DNA of 9,616 bases from Halobacteriales archaeon SW_10_68_16 (GTDB lineage: Archaea > Halobacteriota > Halobacteria > Halobacteriales > Haloarculaceae): contig PXSG01000054.1 in the NCBI GenBank assembly GCA_003023485.1, forward strand, positions 1 through 9,616. Direction: 5' to 3'. The notes beneath the pieces were generated by a model, which had not been told where the DNA came from, searched no databases, and worked only from the letters and a program-made list of their open reading frames with translations. This document shows positions 1 to 7,830 of this stretch, one piece after another. Position 1 is the first letter of the stretch; each line of letters begins with the position of its first letter. A program made the position numbers and the translations under genes.

Positions 1-1922
1 CGGAGTTGAAGCGGTGCCTGATAAACGGCCTCCGGGAGTACTCGAAGACCGACCGCGGGCGCCGGTACACGGTGGAGTGGAACGTCGCCGGCGCGGGCGA
101 GACGGCGGGCCTGACCTACGGCGACCGCGAGGTGGCCGACGAGGACGACTGGTACGAGAGCCCGGTCCAGTCCCACCCGCTGACGGTGTTCCCCGAGGAC
201 GTCCGCGCGGACATCGTCGCGGAACTGAACGACCGGCTGGACGACCACATCCCGGTCCGCGCCGAGGGCGACCTCGACCCGTTCTGCCGGGAGGCCTACG
301 ACTACCTGGAGGAGCAGTACCGCCGCCAGGGCGTCGAGGATCTGTTCTCTGCGGTGACGAGCCCCGAGCACCTCCGCGTGAAGAACTTCGTCGTCGACGT
401 GGGGCGTGGCATCGGCGTACTCCACTCCGAGGACGAGGGCCAGCCCAAGGAACGGCTCGTGGGCTCGTGGATGGCCGGCATGCTCCGGGAACTGGACTCG
501 CGGGGCCGCAAGAACCCACAGGCCTTCTCGTATGACGGCGTCCTCTCGCAGGGCAACGGGCTCCTGACCGTCGTCGAGGACGCCGCCCAGCACGCGGACC
601 TCCTCCAGAAGCTGTTGAACGTCCCCGACGAGGGCCGGGTCAAACTCGACAAGGGCATCGGGATGGACATCGACACCCAGCTCATCATCATCTCGAACCC
701 CGACCTGGAGGCCCAACTGAACCAGCACGCCGACCGCGAGGGCACGGACCCGCTGAAGGCGCTCAAGCGACGCCTCGACAAACGCGAGTTCGGCTACCTG
801 ACGAACCTCTCGCTGGAGACACAACTCCTTCGGCGGGAACTGACCGACCGGACCGAGGTGTGGGACGCCGACTCCCGGGACCGGATCGAGGAGTGGATCC
901 GCGAACCGATCACGGTCTCGGTCCGGGACAGCGACCAGGCGGTCACCGAGCGCGAACTCGCCCCCCACACCATCGAGGCCGCGGCGCTGTACGCCGTGGT
1001 GACGCGCCTGGACAGCAGTGACGTTCCTGGCGGGCTGGACCTGGTGGACAAGGCCATGCTGTTCGACCGCGGGTACCTCCATGAGGGCGACGAGCGGATC
1101 GACATCGAGGAGTTCGACTTCGACGACGGCGGGACCGACGGCGACCACGGTATCCCGGTCACCTACACCCGTGACATCATCGCGGACCTGCTCCACGAGG
1201 AATCCGACCGCTTCCACGAGGAGTTGCCCGTCGAGGGAGTCATCATGCCCCGCGACGTCCTCGACGCGATGGCCGACCGCCTCCCCGACGCGCCGGTGTT
1301 CTCGAACACCGAGGCCGCGGAGTTCGAAGAGCGGGTCGTCCCCGTGAAAAACCACGTCTTCACGCGCCAGGAGGCGGACGTCCTCGACGCGATGATGCGC
1401 CAGAAACGCGTCGACGAGGCGACCGTCGAGGAGTACATCGAGCACGTCTACGCCTGGTCGCAGGGCGAGAAAATCGAGAACGAGCGCGGCGAACTGGTCG
1501 CGCCCGACCTGCTGAAGATGAAGGTCTTCGAGGTCGAACACCTCGGGCGGTTCTCCGAGGACGACTACGAGGGCGACAAACCTCACGAACAGGTCCGGAA
1601 GTTCCGCACCGGGAAGATCATCACGGCGCTGAACCGCCACGCCTGGACCCAGCGCGACGAGGAGTTCCGCGTCGCGGACGTCAACCCCAAGGAGATCCCC
1701 GTGATCCGGACGGTGCTGGGCAGCCACGACTGGGAGGACGTCCGGCGGACCTACGAGGACTTCGACCCCCGGCAGTGGCCCAACCCCCCCAGCGGCACCG
1801 AGACGGCCACGCGCAAGGCGGAAACCATCGAGAACATGCAGGACCTCTTCGACTACAGCGAGGCCTCCGCCGAGTTGACCAGCCGCCACGTCATGAGCCA
1901 GGTGAGCTACAAATGGGACTGA
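1..1922 (+). CDS. prkA: PrkA-family serine protein kinase / AAA+ ATPase, 5' end outside window
   Basis: This is the C-terminal 638 or so residues of a PrkA (YeaG) protein: an AAA+-like ATPase domain followed by the PrkA C-terminal kinase-like domain. The frame is open through base 1, so the TTG at 6-8 is not a real start, and the Walker A loop must lie upstream. Counting from that TTG, a Walker B-like stretch GLLTVVEDA (185-193) and a sensor-1-like IIISNPD (227-233) end the ATPase core. The C-terminal domain runs from about residue 320 ([15 protein letters not shown]) to the end. Family members are reported as Ser/Thr kinases, and one bacterial member as an ATP-dependent protease; they act in starvation and sporulation responses. 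The stop TGA overlaps the next gene's start by 10 bases. Haloarchaea often carry two adjacent prkA paralogues (from memory); this would be the DUF444-proximal one. No lesion is seen in this part. Confidence 0.9.
   Translation, partial: ELKRCLINGLREYSKTDRGRRYTVEWNVAGAGETAGLTYGDREVADEDDWYESPVQSHPLTVFPEDVRADIVAELNDRLDDHIPVRAEGDLDPFCREAYDYLEEQYRRQGVEDLFSAVTSPEHLRVKNFVVDVGRGIGVLHSEDEGQPKERLVGSWMAGMLRELDSRGRKNPQAFSYDGVLSQGNGLLTVVEDAAQHADLLQKLLNVPDEGRVKLDKGIGMDIDTQLIIISNPDLEAQLNQHADREGTDPLKALKRRLDKREFGYLTNLSLETQLLRRELTDRTEVWDADSRDRIEEWIREPITVSVRDSDQAVTERELAPHTIEAAALYAVVTRLDSSDVPGGLDLVDKAMLFDRGYLHEGDERIDIEEFDFDDGGTDGDHGIPVTYTRDIIADLLHEESDRFHEELPVEGVIMPRDVLDAMADRLPDAPVFSNTEAAEFEERVVPVKNHVFTRQEADVLDAMMRQKRVDEATVEEYIEHVYAWSQGEKIENERGELVAPDLLKMKVFEVEHLGRFSEDDYEGDKPHEQVRKFRTGKIITALNRHAWTQRDEEFRVADVNPKEIPVIRTVLGSHDWEDVRRTYEDFDPRQWPNPPSGTETATRKAETIENMQDLFDYSEASAELTSRHVMSQVSYKWD
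1900..1905 (+). promoter_or_regulatory. Ribosome binding site of the DUF444 gene
   Basis: AGGTGA matches the centre of the archaeal Shine-Dalgarno consensus GGAGGTGATC and lies seven bases before the ATG at 1913. It sits inside the end of prkA and supports ATG 1913 as the start, rather than the longer open frame upstream. Confidence 0.6.
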
Positions 1923-2926
1923 GAGACGACCTCGAACGCTACCGCGAGGTCGGCGAGAAGCGCCGGCAGGACCTCGCGGAGTTCATCCAGTACGGCGATT
2001 TGGGCCAGTCACGCCCCGACGAGGTTCGCATCCCGATCAAGATCGTGGACCTCCCCGAGTTCGCCTACGACCAGCGCGACATGGGCGGGGTCGGACAGGG
2101 AGACGCCGAGGAAGGCGATCAGGTCGGTCAGCCCCAACCCGGCGACGGCGACGAGGACGGTGAACCCGGCGAGGAGGGTGGCGACCACGAGTACTACGAG
2201 ATGGACCCCGCGGAGTTCGCCCAGGAACTCGACGAGGAGCTCGGCCTGGACTTAGAACCCAAGGGCAAGAAGGTAATCGAGGAAGTCGAGGGCGACTTCA
2301 CCGACATCACCCGCACCGGGCCCACCAGCACGCTCGACTTTCGGCGACTGTTCAAGCAGGGACTCAAGCGGAAACTGGCGATGGATTTCGACCGCGAGTA
2401 CGTCCGGGAGGCGCTGAAAGTGCGCGGATGGGGTCCACAGCGGGTCTTCGAATGGGCACGCGAGGGAAACCTCCCGGTCTCGAAGGCCTGGGTCAAGGAA
2501 GCGTACACCGGGATCCCCGACGACGAGAAGACGACGTGGGCGAGCATCGAGGAGATGGCGGACAACGTCGAGCGCGAGTCGACCGCCCAGCGCATCCGCC
2601 GGGAGGGCGTCGACCAGATTCCCTTCCGGCGGGAGGACGAGCGCTACCGCTACCCCGAGATCGAACAGGAACACGAAAAGAACGTCGTGGTCGTCAACAT
2701 CAGGGACGTCTCGGGGAGCATGCGCCAGAAGAAACGGGAACTCGTCGAGCGGACGTTCACGCCGCTTGACTGGTACCTCCAGGGCAAGTACGACCACGCC
2801 GAGTTCGTCTACATCGCCCACGACGCGGAGGCCTGGGAGGTCGAACGTTCCGAGTTCTTCGGCATCCGCTCGGGCGGCGGGACGCGCATCTCCAGCGCCT
2901 ACGAACTGGCCGCCGAGCGCCTCGCC

Positions 2927-2929
2927 TAG
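2927..2929 (+). other. In-frame TAG stop inside the DUF444 gene
   Basis: The codons around this site read CGC CTC GCC TAG GCC TAC CCC. The conserved VWA-domain tail continues in the same frame with no length change, so this is a single-codon lesion and not an indel. The change creates a CCTAGG hexamer containing CTAG, a tetranucleotide known to be rare in haloarchaeal genomes. mutY in this window ends normally at TAG, so TAG is an ordinary stop here. Confidence 0.9.
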
Positions 2930-3201
2930 GCCTACCCCTACAGCGAGTGGAACCGCTACGTCTTCGCGGCCGGCGACTCCGAGAACTCCAGCAACGACAC
3001 CGAGGAGAACGTCATCCCTCTCATGGAGGCCATCGACGCGAACTTGCATGCCTACGTGGAGACCCAGCCCTCGGGCAACGCCATCAACGCGACCCACGCC
3101 GAGGAGGTCGAGCGGCACTTCCGGGAGGCCGACGACGTGGCCGTCGCGTACGTCACCGGGCCCGAGGACGTTACCCGCGCAATCTACGAGATACTCAGCA
3201 C

Positions 3202-3206
3202 GGAGG
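3202..3206 (+). promoter_or_regulatory. Ribosome binding site of spoVR
   Basis: GGAGG lies seven bases before ATG 3214, at good spacing. It supports this start over the in-frame ATG at 3238, which has no such site. Confidence 0.6.
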
Positions 3207-3690
3207 ACGAGGAATGACACGACAGAGTGAATTCGCGATGCAACGCGAGGCCGACCGCCTGCGGGATGTCGTCGAGGCGGCGTCGGCGCTGGCCGAGCGC
3301 TTTGGCCTCGACCCGTACCCGGTCAACTACTGGGTCGTCGACTACGACGAGATGAACGAACTCATCGCCTACGGCGGCTTCCAGGACCGGTACCCCCACT
3401 GGCGGTGGGGAATGCAGTACGACCGCCAGCAAAAACAGGGCCAGTTCCTCGGGGGCAAGGCCTTCGAGATCGTCAACAACGACAACCCCGCCCACGCGTT
3501 CCTCCAGATCTCGAACAGCCTCGCCGACCAGAAGGCCGTCATCACCCACGTCGAGGCCCACGCCGACTTCTTCAACAACAACGAGTGGTTCGGCCTGTTC
3601 GCCGACGACCCCGACGCGGCCGCAATGTTGGCCCGCCACGCCGACACCATCGAGGAGTACATGCACGACCCCGAGATCGACCGCGCCGAG

Positions 3691-3711
3691 TCCGAGGGCC
3701 ACCACGGCGAG
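3691..3711 (+). other. Frame change and likely deletion junction in spoVR
   Basis: Upstream coding ends at about DPEIDRAE (codon ending 3690). Downstream coding resumes at about ADIDEELADLELSEEV (from 3711), in the frame one base behind. The roughly 20 bases between match neither frame's family pattern. No slippery heptamer or homopolymer suggests programmed shifting. Confidence 0.75.
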
Positions 3712-3956
3712 CGGACATCGACGAGGAACTGGCGGACCTCGAACTCTCGGAGGAGGTCAAACGCCAGGTCTTCGACGACGAGTGGCTCGAAGCCCAGGGC
3801 GACGACGAGGACGGCCCCTCCTTCCCCGAGGAGCCCGAGCCCGACGTGCTCGGCTTCCTCCGCAAGCACGGCAAGCAGTACGACGACGAGGCCGGCAAGG
3901 CCGACGAGATGGAAGACTGGCAAAAAGAGATTCTCGAGATCCTCCGGCGCGAGGCG

Positions 3957-3998
3957 TACTATTTTGCAGCGCAAAAAATGACAAAAATAATGAATGAG
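3957..3998 (+). other. AT-rich, rare-codon patch over the SpoVR MNEGW motif
   Basis: Codons here include TAT, TTT, GCA, CAA, AAA, ACA, ATA, AAT and GGT, while the surrounding gene uses almost only G- or C-ending codons. The protein sequence encoded (YYFAAQKMTKIMNEG) is a conserved family motif, so only the codon choice is unusual. I see no separate gene, and I cannot tell whether this is a regulatory element or a recombination trace. Confidence 0.6.
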
Positions 3999-5123
3999 GG
4001 TTGGGCCGCCCTGTTCGAATCCAAGATGATGGCAGACGAAAACTTCGCCGGCGAGGACGAGTTCATCACCTACGCCGACCACATGGCGAAGGTGCTGGGC
4101 GCGCCGGGGCTGAACCCCTACAAACTGGGGATGCAACTCTGGGAGTACATCGAGAACACCGAGAACCGCCGCCACGTCGCCGAACACCTGCTGCGAATCG
4201 AGGGCGTGACCTGGCGGAACTTCCACGACACCGTCGACACCGAGCGGGTGATGGACCTGCTCGAACCGGATGACGTCGTCGCCGGCATCGAGGGCGACTC
4301 GCTCGACGAACTCGACGCCGCGGACCCCAGGATCGACGCCGACGCGCTGGAGCGCGCCCGTGACGGCGAGATCGACGTCGAGCGCTGTCCCTGGAAGGTG
4401 CTGACCTACGAGGGGATGGCCGAGCGCCACTACTCGCTGGGCAAACCCCAGTACCGTGGATTCCTCGCGCGGATCAGCAAGAGCGAACTCGAACGGATCT
4501 CGCGGTACATGTTCGACGACTCGCGGTACGACGACGTCGAGGACGCCCTCGCGGACGTCGAGTACACGGTCGGTTGGGACCGGATGCGCGAGGTCCGGGA
4601 GAGCCACAACGACGTGACCTTCTTAGACGAGTTCCTCACCCAGGAGTTCGTCGACGCGAACGACTACTTCACCTACGAGTACATGCACTCCTCGGACGAC
4701 TACCGGGTCACGTCGACCGACCACGAGGACGTCAAAAAGAAACTCATGCTCCAGTTCACCAACTTCGGGAAACCGACGGTGGTGGTCGCGGACGGCAACT
4801 ACGAAAACCGCAACGAACTCCTGCTCGACCACCGGTACAACGGTGTCATGCTCGACATCGAACAGGCCAAGAACACCTTAGAGCGGGTCTTCGAACTCTG
4901 GGGCCGGCCGGTGAATCTCCGGACCATCGTCAAGGAGTTCGACGAACACGACATCGAGGTTGCACGCCGGCGGGACAGCGAGCCCGAACCCACCGAGCGG
5001 GGGCGGCTCATCCGCTTCGATGGGATGGAGTTCACCGAGGAGGAACTGGACTGGGAGGAAGTCGAACACCTCGCGGCCACCGAAGTCGACTACGACACCA
5101 AACCCGAGGAATGGCTGGGCTGA

Positions 5124-5138
5124 CCCCACTCCGGTTCG
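5124..5138. other. 15-base convergent gap between spoVR and the acyl-CoA synthetase gene
   Basis: The stop codons of the two converging genes are separated by 15 bases. There is no T-run or hairpin typical of a terminator on either strand, so transcripts probably run into the opposite gene. Confidence 0.6.
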
Positions 5139-7100
5139 TCAATCTTCCTCGTAGATACGTTCGATTGCCTCGGCGTGCCGGGACGCGATATTGCGTCGCT
5201 TCTTCTTCATCGAGGGCGTCAGGAGGTCGTTTTCGACCGTCCACTCCTCGGGGACCAGTTCGAATGCCTTGATGCGCTCGATCCGTTCGAGGTCCTCGTT
5301 GACCGCGTCGACGGCCTCGCCCACCCACTCGTGGACGCGTTCGTCGGCGACGAGGGTCTCGGGATTTCGGGGCAGATCGATGTCGTTCTCGGCAGCCCAG
5401 GTCCGCAGGCGACCGACGTTCGGCACGATCAGCGCGCCGACGAACTTCCGGCCGTCGCCGACGACCATGGCCTGCTCGACGCGGTCGCTCGTGGCGAAGC
5501 GGTCCTCGATCGGGCCGGGGGCGACGTTCTTGCCCGTCGAGAGGACGAGTACCTGCTTGGTGCGCTCGCGGAAGACGAGGTAGCCGTCGGGGGTTCGCTC
5601 GACGATGTCGCCGGTCCGAAACCATCCCTCGTCGGTGAAGGCCGCGTCGGTGGCTGCCTGGTCCTCCCAGTATCCCTCGGTGACGTTCGGCCCGCGGACG
5701 AGCAACTCCCCGACCGATCCTGTGGCGTCCTCGAAGGCGTCACCGCCGGCGCGGGACTCGTCGAGTCGTGTCTCGACGCCGACCAGCGGGTACCCCATCG
5801 TCCCCGGGCGGACGTCCTCCGGTGGATTGGCACAGACGACTGGTGCCGTCTCGGTCAGCCCGTAGCCCTCGACGACGGTCAATCCCATGCCGTTGAACAG
5901 CCGACAGAGGTCGGTGTCGAGACTGCCACCGCCCGAGACCATGAACTCGACGGTACCGCCGAGGTTCTCGCGGACGGTGCTGTAGACCAGGCGGTCCGCG
6001 AGGTGGTGTTTCGCACGCAAGAGTACTCCCGGGTCTGTAGCCTGCTGGTATCTCCGGGCGACGTCGAGTGCCCACTCGAAGATCCGGCGCTTCGGGCCGG
6101 ACTCGCCGGCCTGTTCGCGCATCGAGTCGAAGATTCGCTCGTAGACCCGCGGGACACTGGTCATGGCGTGCGGTCGCACCTTCCTGACGTCCTCGGCGAT
6201 GGTGTCGGGGCTTTCCGCGTATCCCACGGTTGCGCCAGACCCAAGCATGAAGAAGTGCCCGGCCAGGCGCTCGAAGACGTGAGCGAGCGGGAGGAAGGAC
6301 AACGTCCGCATCCCGGGTTCCACTGCGATGTCACCGGATCCACGGTCGGGGCGAGGACCCAGGCGTCGCCGAACCTGGTGGGCGTTCGACCGGAAGTTCC
6401 AGTGGGTGAGCCCCACACCCTTCGGCTCGCCGGTCGTCCCCGAGGTGTAGATGATGCTCGCGAGGTCGTCGGGGTCTCTGGCTGCCAGCCATTCCCGGTA
6501 TCTCCCGTCGTCGAAGGCCGTCCGTCCGCGCTCGTGGACCTCCCCCAGCGTGTGGACGTCGTCGCGGTCGACGCTTTCGGGCGGTTCGTCGATCAGGACG
6601 GTCGCTTCGAGGTCGAGTTCGTCCTCCACTTCGCGTACGCGCTCCAGGGACTCGCGGTTCTCGCCGACGACGGCCGTCGCGCCGGGGTCTTCGAGCAGGT
6701 ACCGGACCTGCTCGGTCGAGGAGTCGGTGTAGACGGTCGTGACCACACACCCCGCGGCGAGTAACGCGATGTCGGCCTGTGCCCACTCCATGCGCGTGTC
6801 GGCGTAGATCGCGACCCGGTCGCCGGCCCCCAGACCGATCTCGCGAAACCCCGCCGCGAGGTGCCGGACGACCTCGCGTAGTTCATCGTAGGTCAGCGCG
6901 GCGTACTCGCCGTCGGGAGCACGAGACACGACGCCAGCCAGCGAGCGGTCGTAGACGCCACCCTTGTAGAGTTGTGCGTCCTCGTCGGCGTGGCGGTCGG
7001 CTGCCGTCTCGAACAGTTCCGGGACGGTGCCACGCTCGAACAGGCCGTCCTCGTAGGTGCGTTCCGCACGCAGCCAGGAGGGCTCCCCCGTGTCGCTCAT
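5139..7100 (-). CDS. Long-chain fatty acid-CoA ligase (AMP-forming acyl-CoA synthetase)
   Basis: A complete 653-residue member of the ANL adenylating superfamily, closest in type to the bacterial FadD15-like long-chain acyl-CoA synthetases. It activates fatty acids with ATP to acyl-AMP and then to acyl-CoA. The visible core motifs are in the expected order: the phosphate loop YTSGTTGEPKG (218-228), the adenine-binding GYGLTETAP (412-420), the ATP-ribose TGD (496-498), the hinge FRERTKQVLVLSTGKNVAP (510-528), and a Lys-rich C-terminal NDLLTPSMKKKRR (624-636) holding the likely catalytic lysine. There is no signal peptide or membrane segment. The start is ATG at 7100-7098 (MSDTGEPSWL); the frame stays open upstream to 7649, but that part lies over nop5 and lacks acyl-CoA synthetase sequence. 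The TGA at 5141-5139 faces spoVR. It is transcribed alone in this window. Haloarchaea have few fatty acids in membranes, so catabolic use is more likely; the exact substrate cannot be read from sequence. Confidence 0.92.
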   Translation of the reverse strand: MSDTGEPSWLRAERTYEDGLFERGTVPELFETAADRHADEDAQLYKGGVYDRSLAGVVSRAPDGEYAALTYDELREVVRHLAAGFREIGLGAGDRVAIYADTRMEWAQADIALLAAGCVVTTVYTDSSTEQVRYLLEDPGATAVVGENRESLERVREVEDELDLEATVLIDEPPESVDRDDVHTLGEVHERGRTAFDDGRYREWLAARDPDDLASIIYTSGTTGEPKGVGLTHWNFRSNAHQVRRRLGPRPDRGSGDIAVEPGMRTLSFLPLAHVFERLAGHFFMLGSGATVGYAESPDTIAEDVRKVRPHAMTSVPRVYERIFDSMREQAGESGPKRRIFEWALDVARRYQQATDPGVLLRAKHHLADRLVYSTVRENLGGTVEFMVSGGGSLDTDLCRLFNGMGLTVVEGYGLTETAPVVCANPPEDVRPGTMGYPLVGVETRLDESRAGGDAFEDATGSVGELLVRGPNVTEGYWEDQAATDAAFTDEGWFRTGDIVERTPDGYLVFRERTKQVLVLSTGKNVAPGPIEDRFATSDRVEQAMVVGDGRKFVGALIVPNVGRLRTWAAENDIDLPRNPETLVADERVHEWVGEAVDAVNEDLERIERIKAFELVPEEWTVENDLLTPSMKKKRRNIASRHAEAIERIYEED

Positions 7101-7122
7101 TCGTTCGCCATTCGACGGGCCG

Positions 7123-7133
7123 AAACAAAAGTT
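7123..7133 (-). promoter_or_regulatory. Candidate promoter (TATA-like box) of the acyl-CoA ligase gene
   Basis: Read on the - strand this is AACTTTTGTTT, the only AT-rich stretch in the intergenic region near this gene. Its centre is about 28 bases from the ATG at 7100. That spacing places transcription start at or just before the start codon, the leaderless arrangement common in haloarchaea. The match to the TATA consensus is loose. Confidence 0.4.
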
Positions 7134-7152
7134 GTCGTGGCGCACTCGGAGC

Positions 7153-7163
7153 GTAGCTTTTTC
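7153..7163 (+). promoter_or_regulatory. Candidate promoter (TATA-like box) of the nop5-flpA-mutY operon
   Basis: GTAGCTTTTTC is a short AT-rich box centred about 28-30 bases before ATG 7188, again suited to a leaderless or nearly leaderless transcript. A purine-rich GGAGG at 7180-7184 lies only three bases from the ATG, too close to be a standard ribosome binding site. Confidence 0.4.
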
Positions 7164-7187
7164 GCGCCCCGGTGCCGACGGAGGCGT

Positions 7188-7830
7188 ATGGACGAACGCG
7201 ATGCGGGTGCCGGCTGGTTCGCCGGGCTGGACCCGAACGACGAGGGGGCCGCCATCGAGCGGGTCCGCTCGGGGGAGGCGTTGGCGCCCGCCCCGTGGCC
7301 GACGCTGGCCGTCGAGGCCGGGTTCGCCGCCGACACCGACGAGTACTACGAGCGACTCCACGCCCGATGGGCCGGTCGAGACGGAAGTGGTCGGGCTCGC
7401 CGCCGACGCGGTGGCGGTAGACGAGCGGGCCGGCCGGCTGCAAGCCTTCATCGAGCGGACCGCACCGGAGGTGGCACCGAACCTCTCGGACCTCGCGGGG
7501 CCGGTGCTCGCGGCCCGACTCGTCTCGCTGGCGGGCGGGCTGGAGTCGCTCGCGAAGAAACCGAGCGGGACCGTCCAGGTACTGGGCGCGGAGGACGCGC
7601 TGTTCGCGCACCTCCAGGGGGATGCCCCCTCCCCCAAGCACGGCGTCATCTACACCCACGAGTACGTCCGGAACACGGCCCGGTCCGAGCGTGGGTCGGC
7701 GGCGCGCGCGCTCGCGGGCAAACTCTCCATCGCGGCCCGTATCGACCACTACAGCGGCGACCGCCGGCCGGACCTGGCCGCCGAACTCGACGAGCGGATC
7801 GAGCGCATCCGCGCTCGTGATGCAGAGTGA
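7188..7830 (+). pseudogene. nop5: Nop5 (Nop56/58) C/D RNP scaffold, frameshifted with missing middle
   Basis: Nop5 joins fibrillarin to L7Ae and guide RNA in the archaeal C/D box RNP that 2'-O-methylates rRNA and tRNA. From ATG 7188 the first frame gives about 60 residues of a haloarchaeal-type N-terminal domain (GWFAGLDPND near the start, then EAGFAADTDEYYERLHA). At about 7362-7378 the family-like reading moves to the next frame, starting near GPVETEVVGLAADAV and ending at TGA 7828-7830. This second part holds the complete Nop domain: NLSDLAGPVLAARL, then KKPSGTVQVLGAEDALFAHL, then PSPKHGVIYTHEYV. The 643-base span is one base over a multiple of three and encodes only about 214 residues, where haloarchaeal Nop5 is about 280 or more (from memory). 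The gap corresponds to the end of the N-terminal domain and the first coiled-coil helix. Loss of Nop5 should abolish C/D RNA methylation, so a sequence error is a serious alternative to real decay. Confidence 0.85.
7362..7378 (+). other. Frame change and likely deletion junction in nop5
   Basis: Frame-one coding ends near YYERLHA (through about 7364). Family-like coding in the next frame starts near 7369-7378 (GPVETEV). No homopolymer or slippery motif is present. The size deficit of roughly 70 residues favours a deletion of about 200 bases (length equal to 2 modulo 3) over a one-base change. Confidence 0.7.

Larger units (their letters stand above)
1913..3217 (+). pseudogene. yeaH: DUF444/YeaH (UPF0229) VWA-domain protein, interrupted by an amber codon
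   Basis: The gene begins at ATG 1913, inside the end of prkA, and reads 338 codons to an in-frame TAG at 2927-2929. The same frame then continues for 95 codons to TGA 3215-3217. Read through, it gives about 434 residues, the usual size for the YeaH/YhbH family. The N-terminus is basic and acidic ([20 protein letters not shown]), followed by a low-complexity Gly/Asp/Glu linker (about 58-92). The C-terminal half is a von Willebrand A-like domain with the metal-binding motif DVSGSM (265-270) and the second-loop Thr in [11 protein letters not shown] (T324). The part after the stop ([20 protein letters not shown] onward) is clearly family-like, so the TAG most simply replaces GAG or AAG. YeaH proteins act with PrkA/YeaG in stress responses; the biochemical role is unclear. 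Without readthrough the VWA fold is cut before its last strands, so the product is probably non-functional. Confidence 0.85.
3214..5123 (+). pseudogene. spoVR: SpoVR/YcgB family protein, frameshifted with a likely internal deletion
   Basis: The ATG at 3214 overlaps the DUF444 stop (ATGA). The first 159 codons (3214-3690) carry clear SpoVR blocks: PHWRWG (61-66), the VINSNP-like IVNNDNP (86-92), and THVEAHADFFNNN (111-123). Around 3691-3711 the family-like reading moves to another frame. It then runs to TGA 5121-5123 with QKMTKIMNEGW, a GxNPY-like GLNPYKLG, the TVVVADGNYENRNELLL segment and the terminal LWGRPV block. Total length is 1910 bases, which is not a multiple of three. In B. subtilis SpoVR and E. 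coli YcgB a conserved helical segment (ending HID in SpoVR) falls between the two parts; I see no counterpart here. This suggests an out-of-frame deletion rather than a single lost base. SpoVR is needed for spore cortex formation in Bacillus; its role in non-sporulating archaea is unknown, but its partnership with PrkA and DUF444 is widely conserved. Confidence 0.85.

Noticed and set aside
1..1922. Missing Walker A motif in PrkA
   Set aside because: The gene is cut by the window edge. The visible part starts downstream of where Walker A would be, so nothing is shown to be lost.
2085..2190. Gly/Asp/Glu-rich low-complexity stretch in the DUF444 gene as a possible repeat element
   Set aside because: It is an acidic linker of the kind usual in this family and in haloarchaeal proteins; there is no regular DNA repeat unit.
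2927..2929. Pyrrolysine insertion at the TAG
   Set aside because: There is no pyl gene in the window, mutY uses TAG as a normal stop, and the position is not a known pyrrolysine site. Nonsense mutation or error is simpler, though genome-wide data could reopen this.
3369..4607. Long - strand open frame opposite spoVR (and a similar one at 2252-3220 opposite DUF444)
   Set aside because: Both are antisense shadows of clear family proteins. They have Val/Leu/Gly-rich composition typical of the complement of acidic haloarchaeal coding sequence.
5175..6764. Long open frame on the + strand across the acyl-CoA ligase gene
   Set aside because: GC-rich haloarchaeal DNA gives long spurious frames opposite real genes. 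This one shows no known motif, while the - strand has every acyl-CoA synthetase motif in order.
7362..7378. Programmed ribosomal frameshift in nop5 (and likewise at 3691-3711 in spoVR)
   Set aside because: There is no slippery heptamer or homopolymer, and both sites also lack conserved protein segments. Frameshifting cannot explain the missing segments.
7101..7649. Upstream extension of the acyl-CoA ligase reading frame on the - strand
   Set aside because: The extra part is antisense to nop5 and carries no adenylate-forming family sequence. The MSDTGEP start at 7100 follows a plausible promoter and matches the family start.
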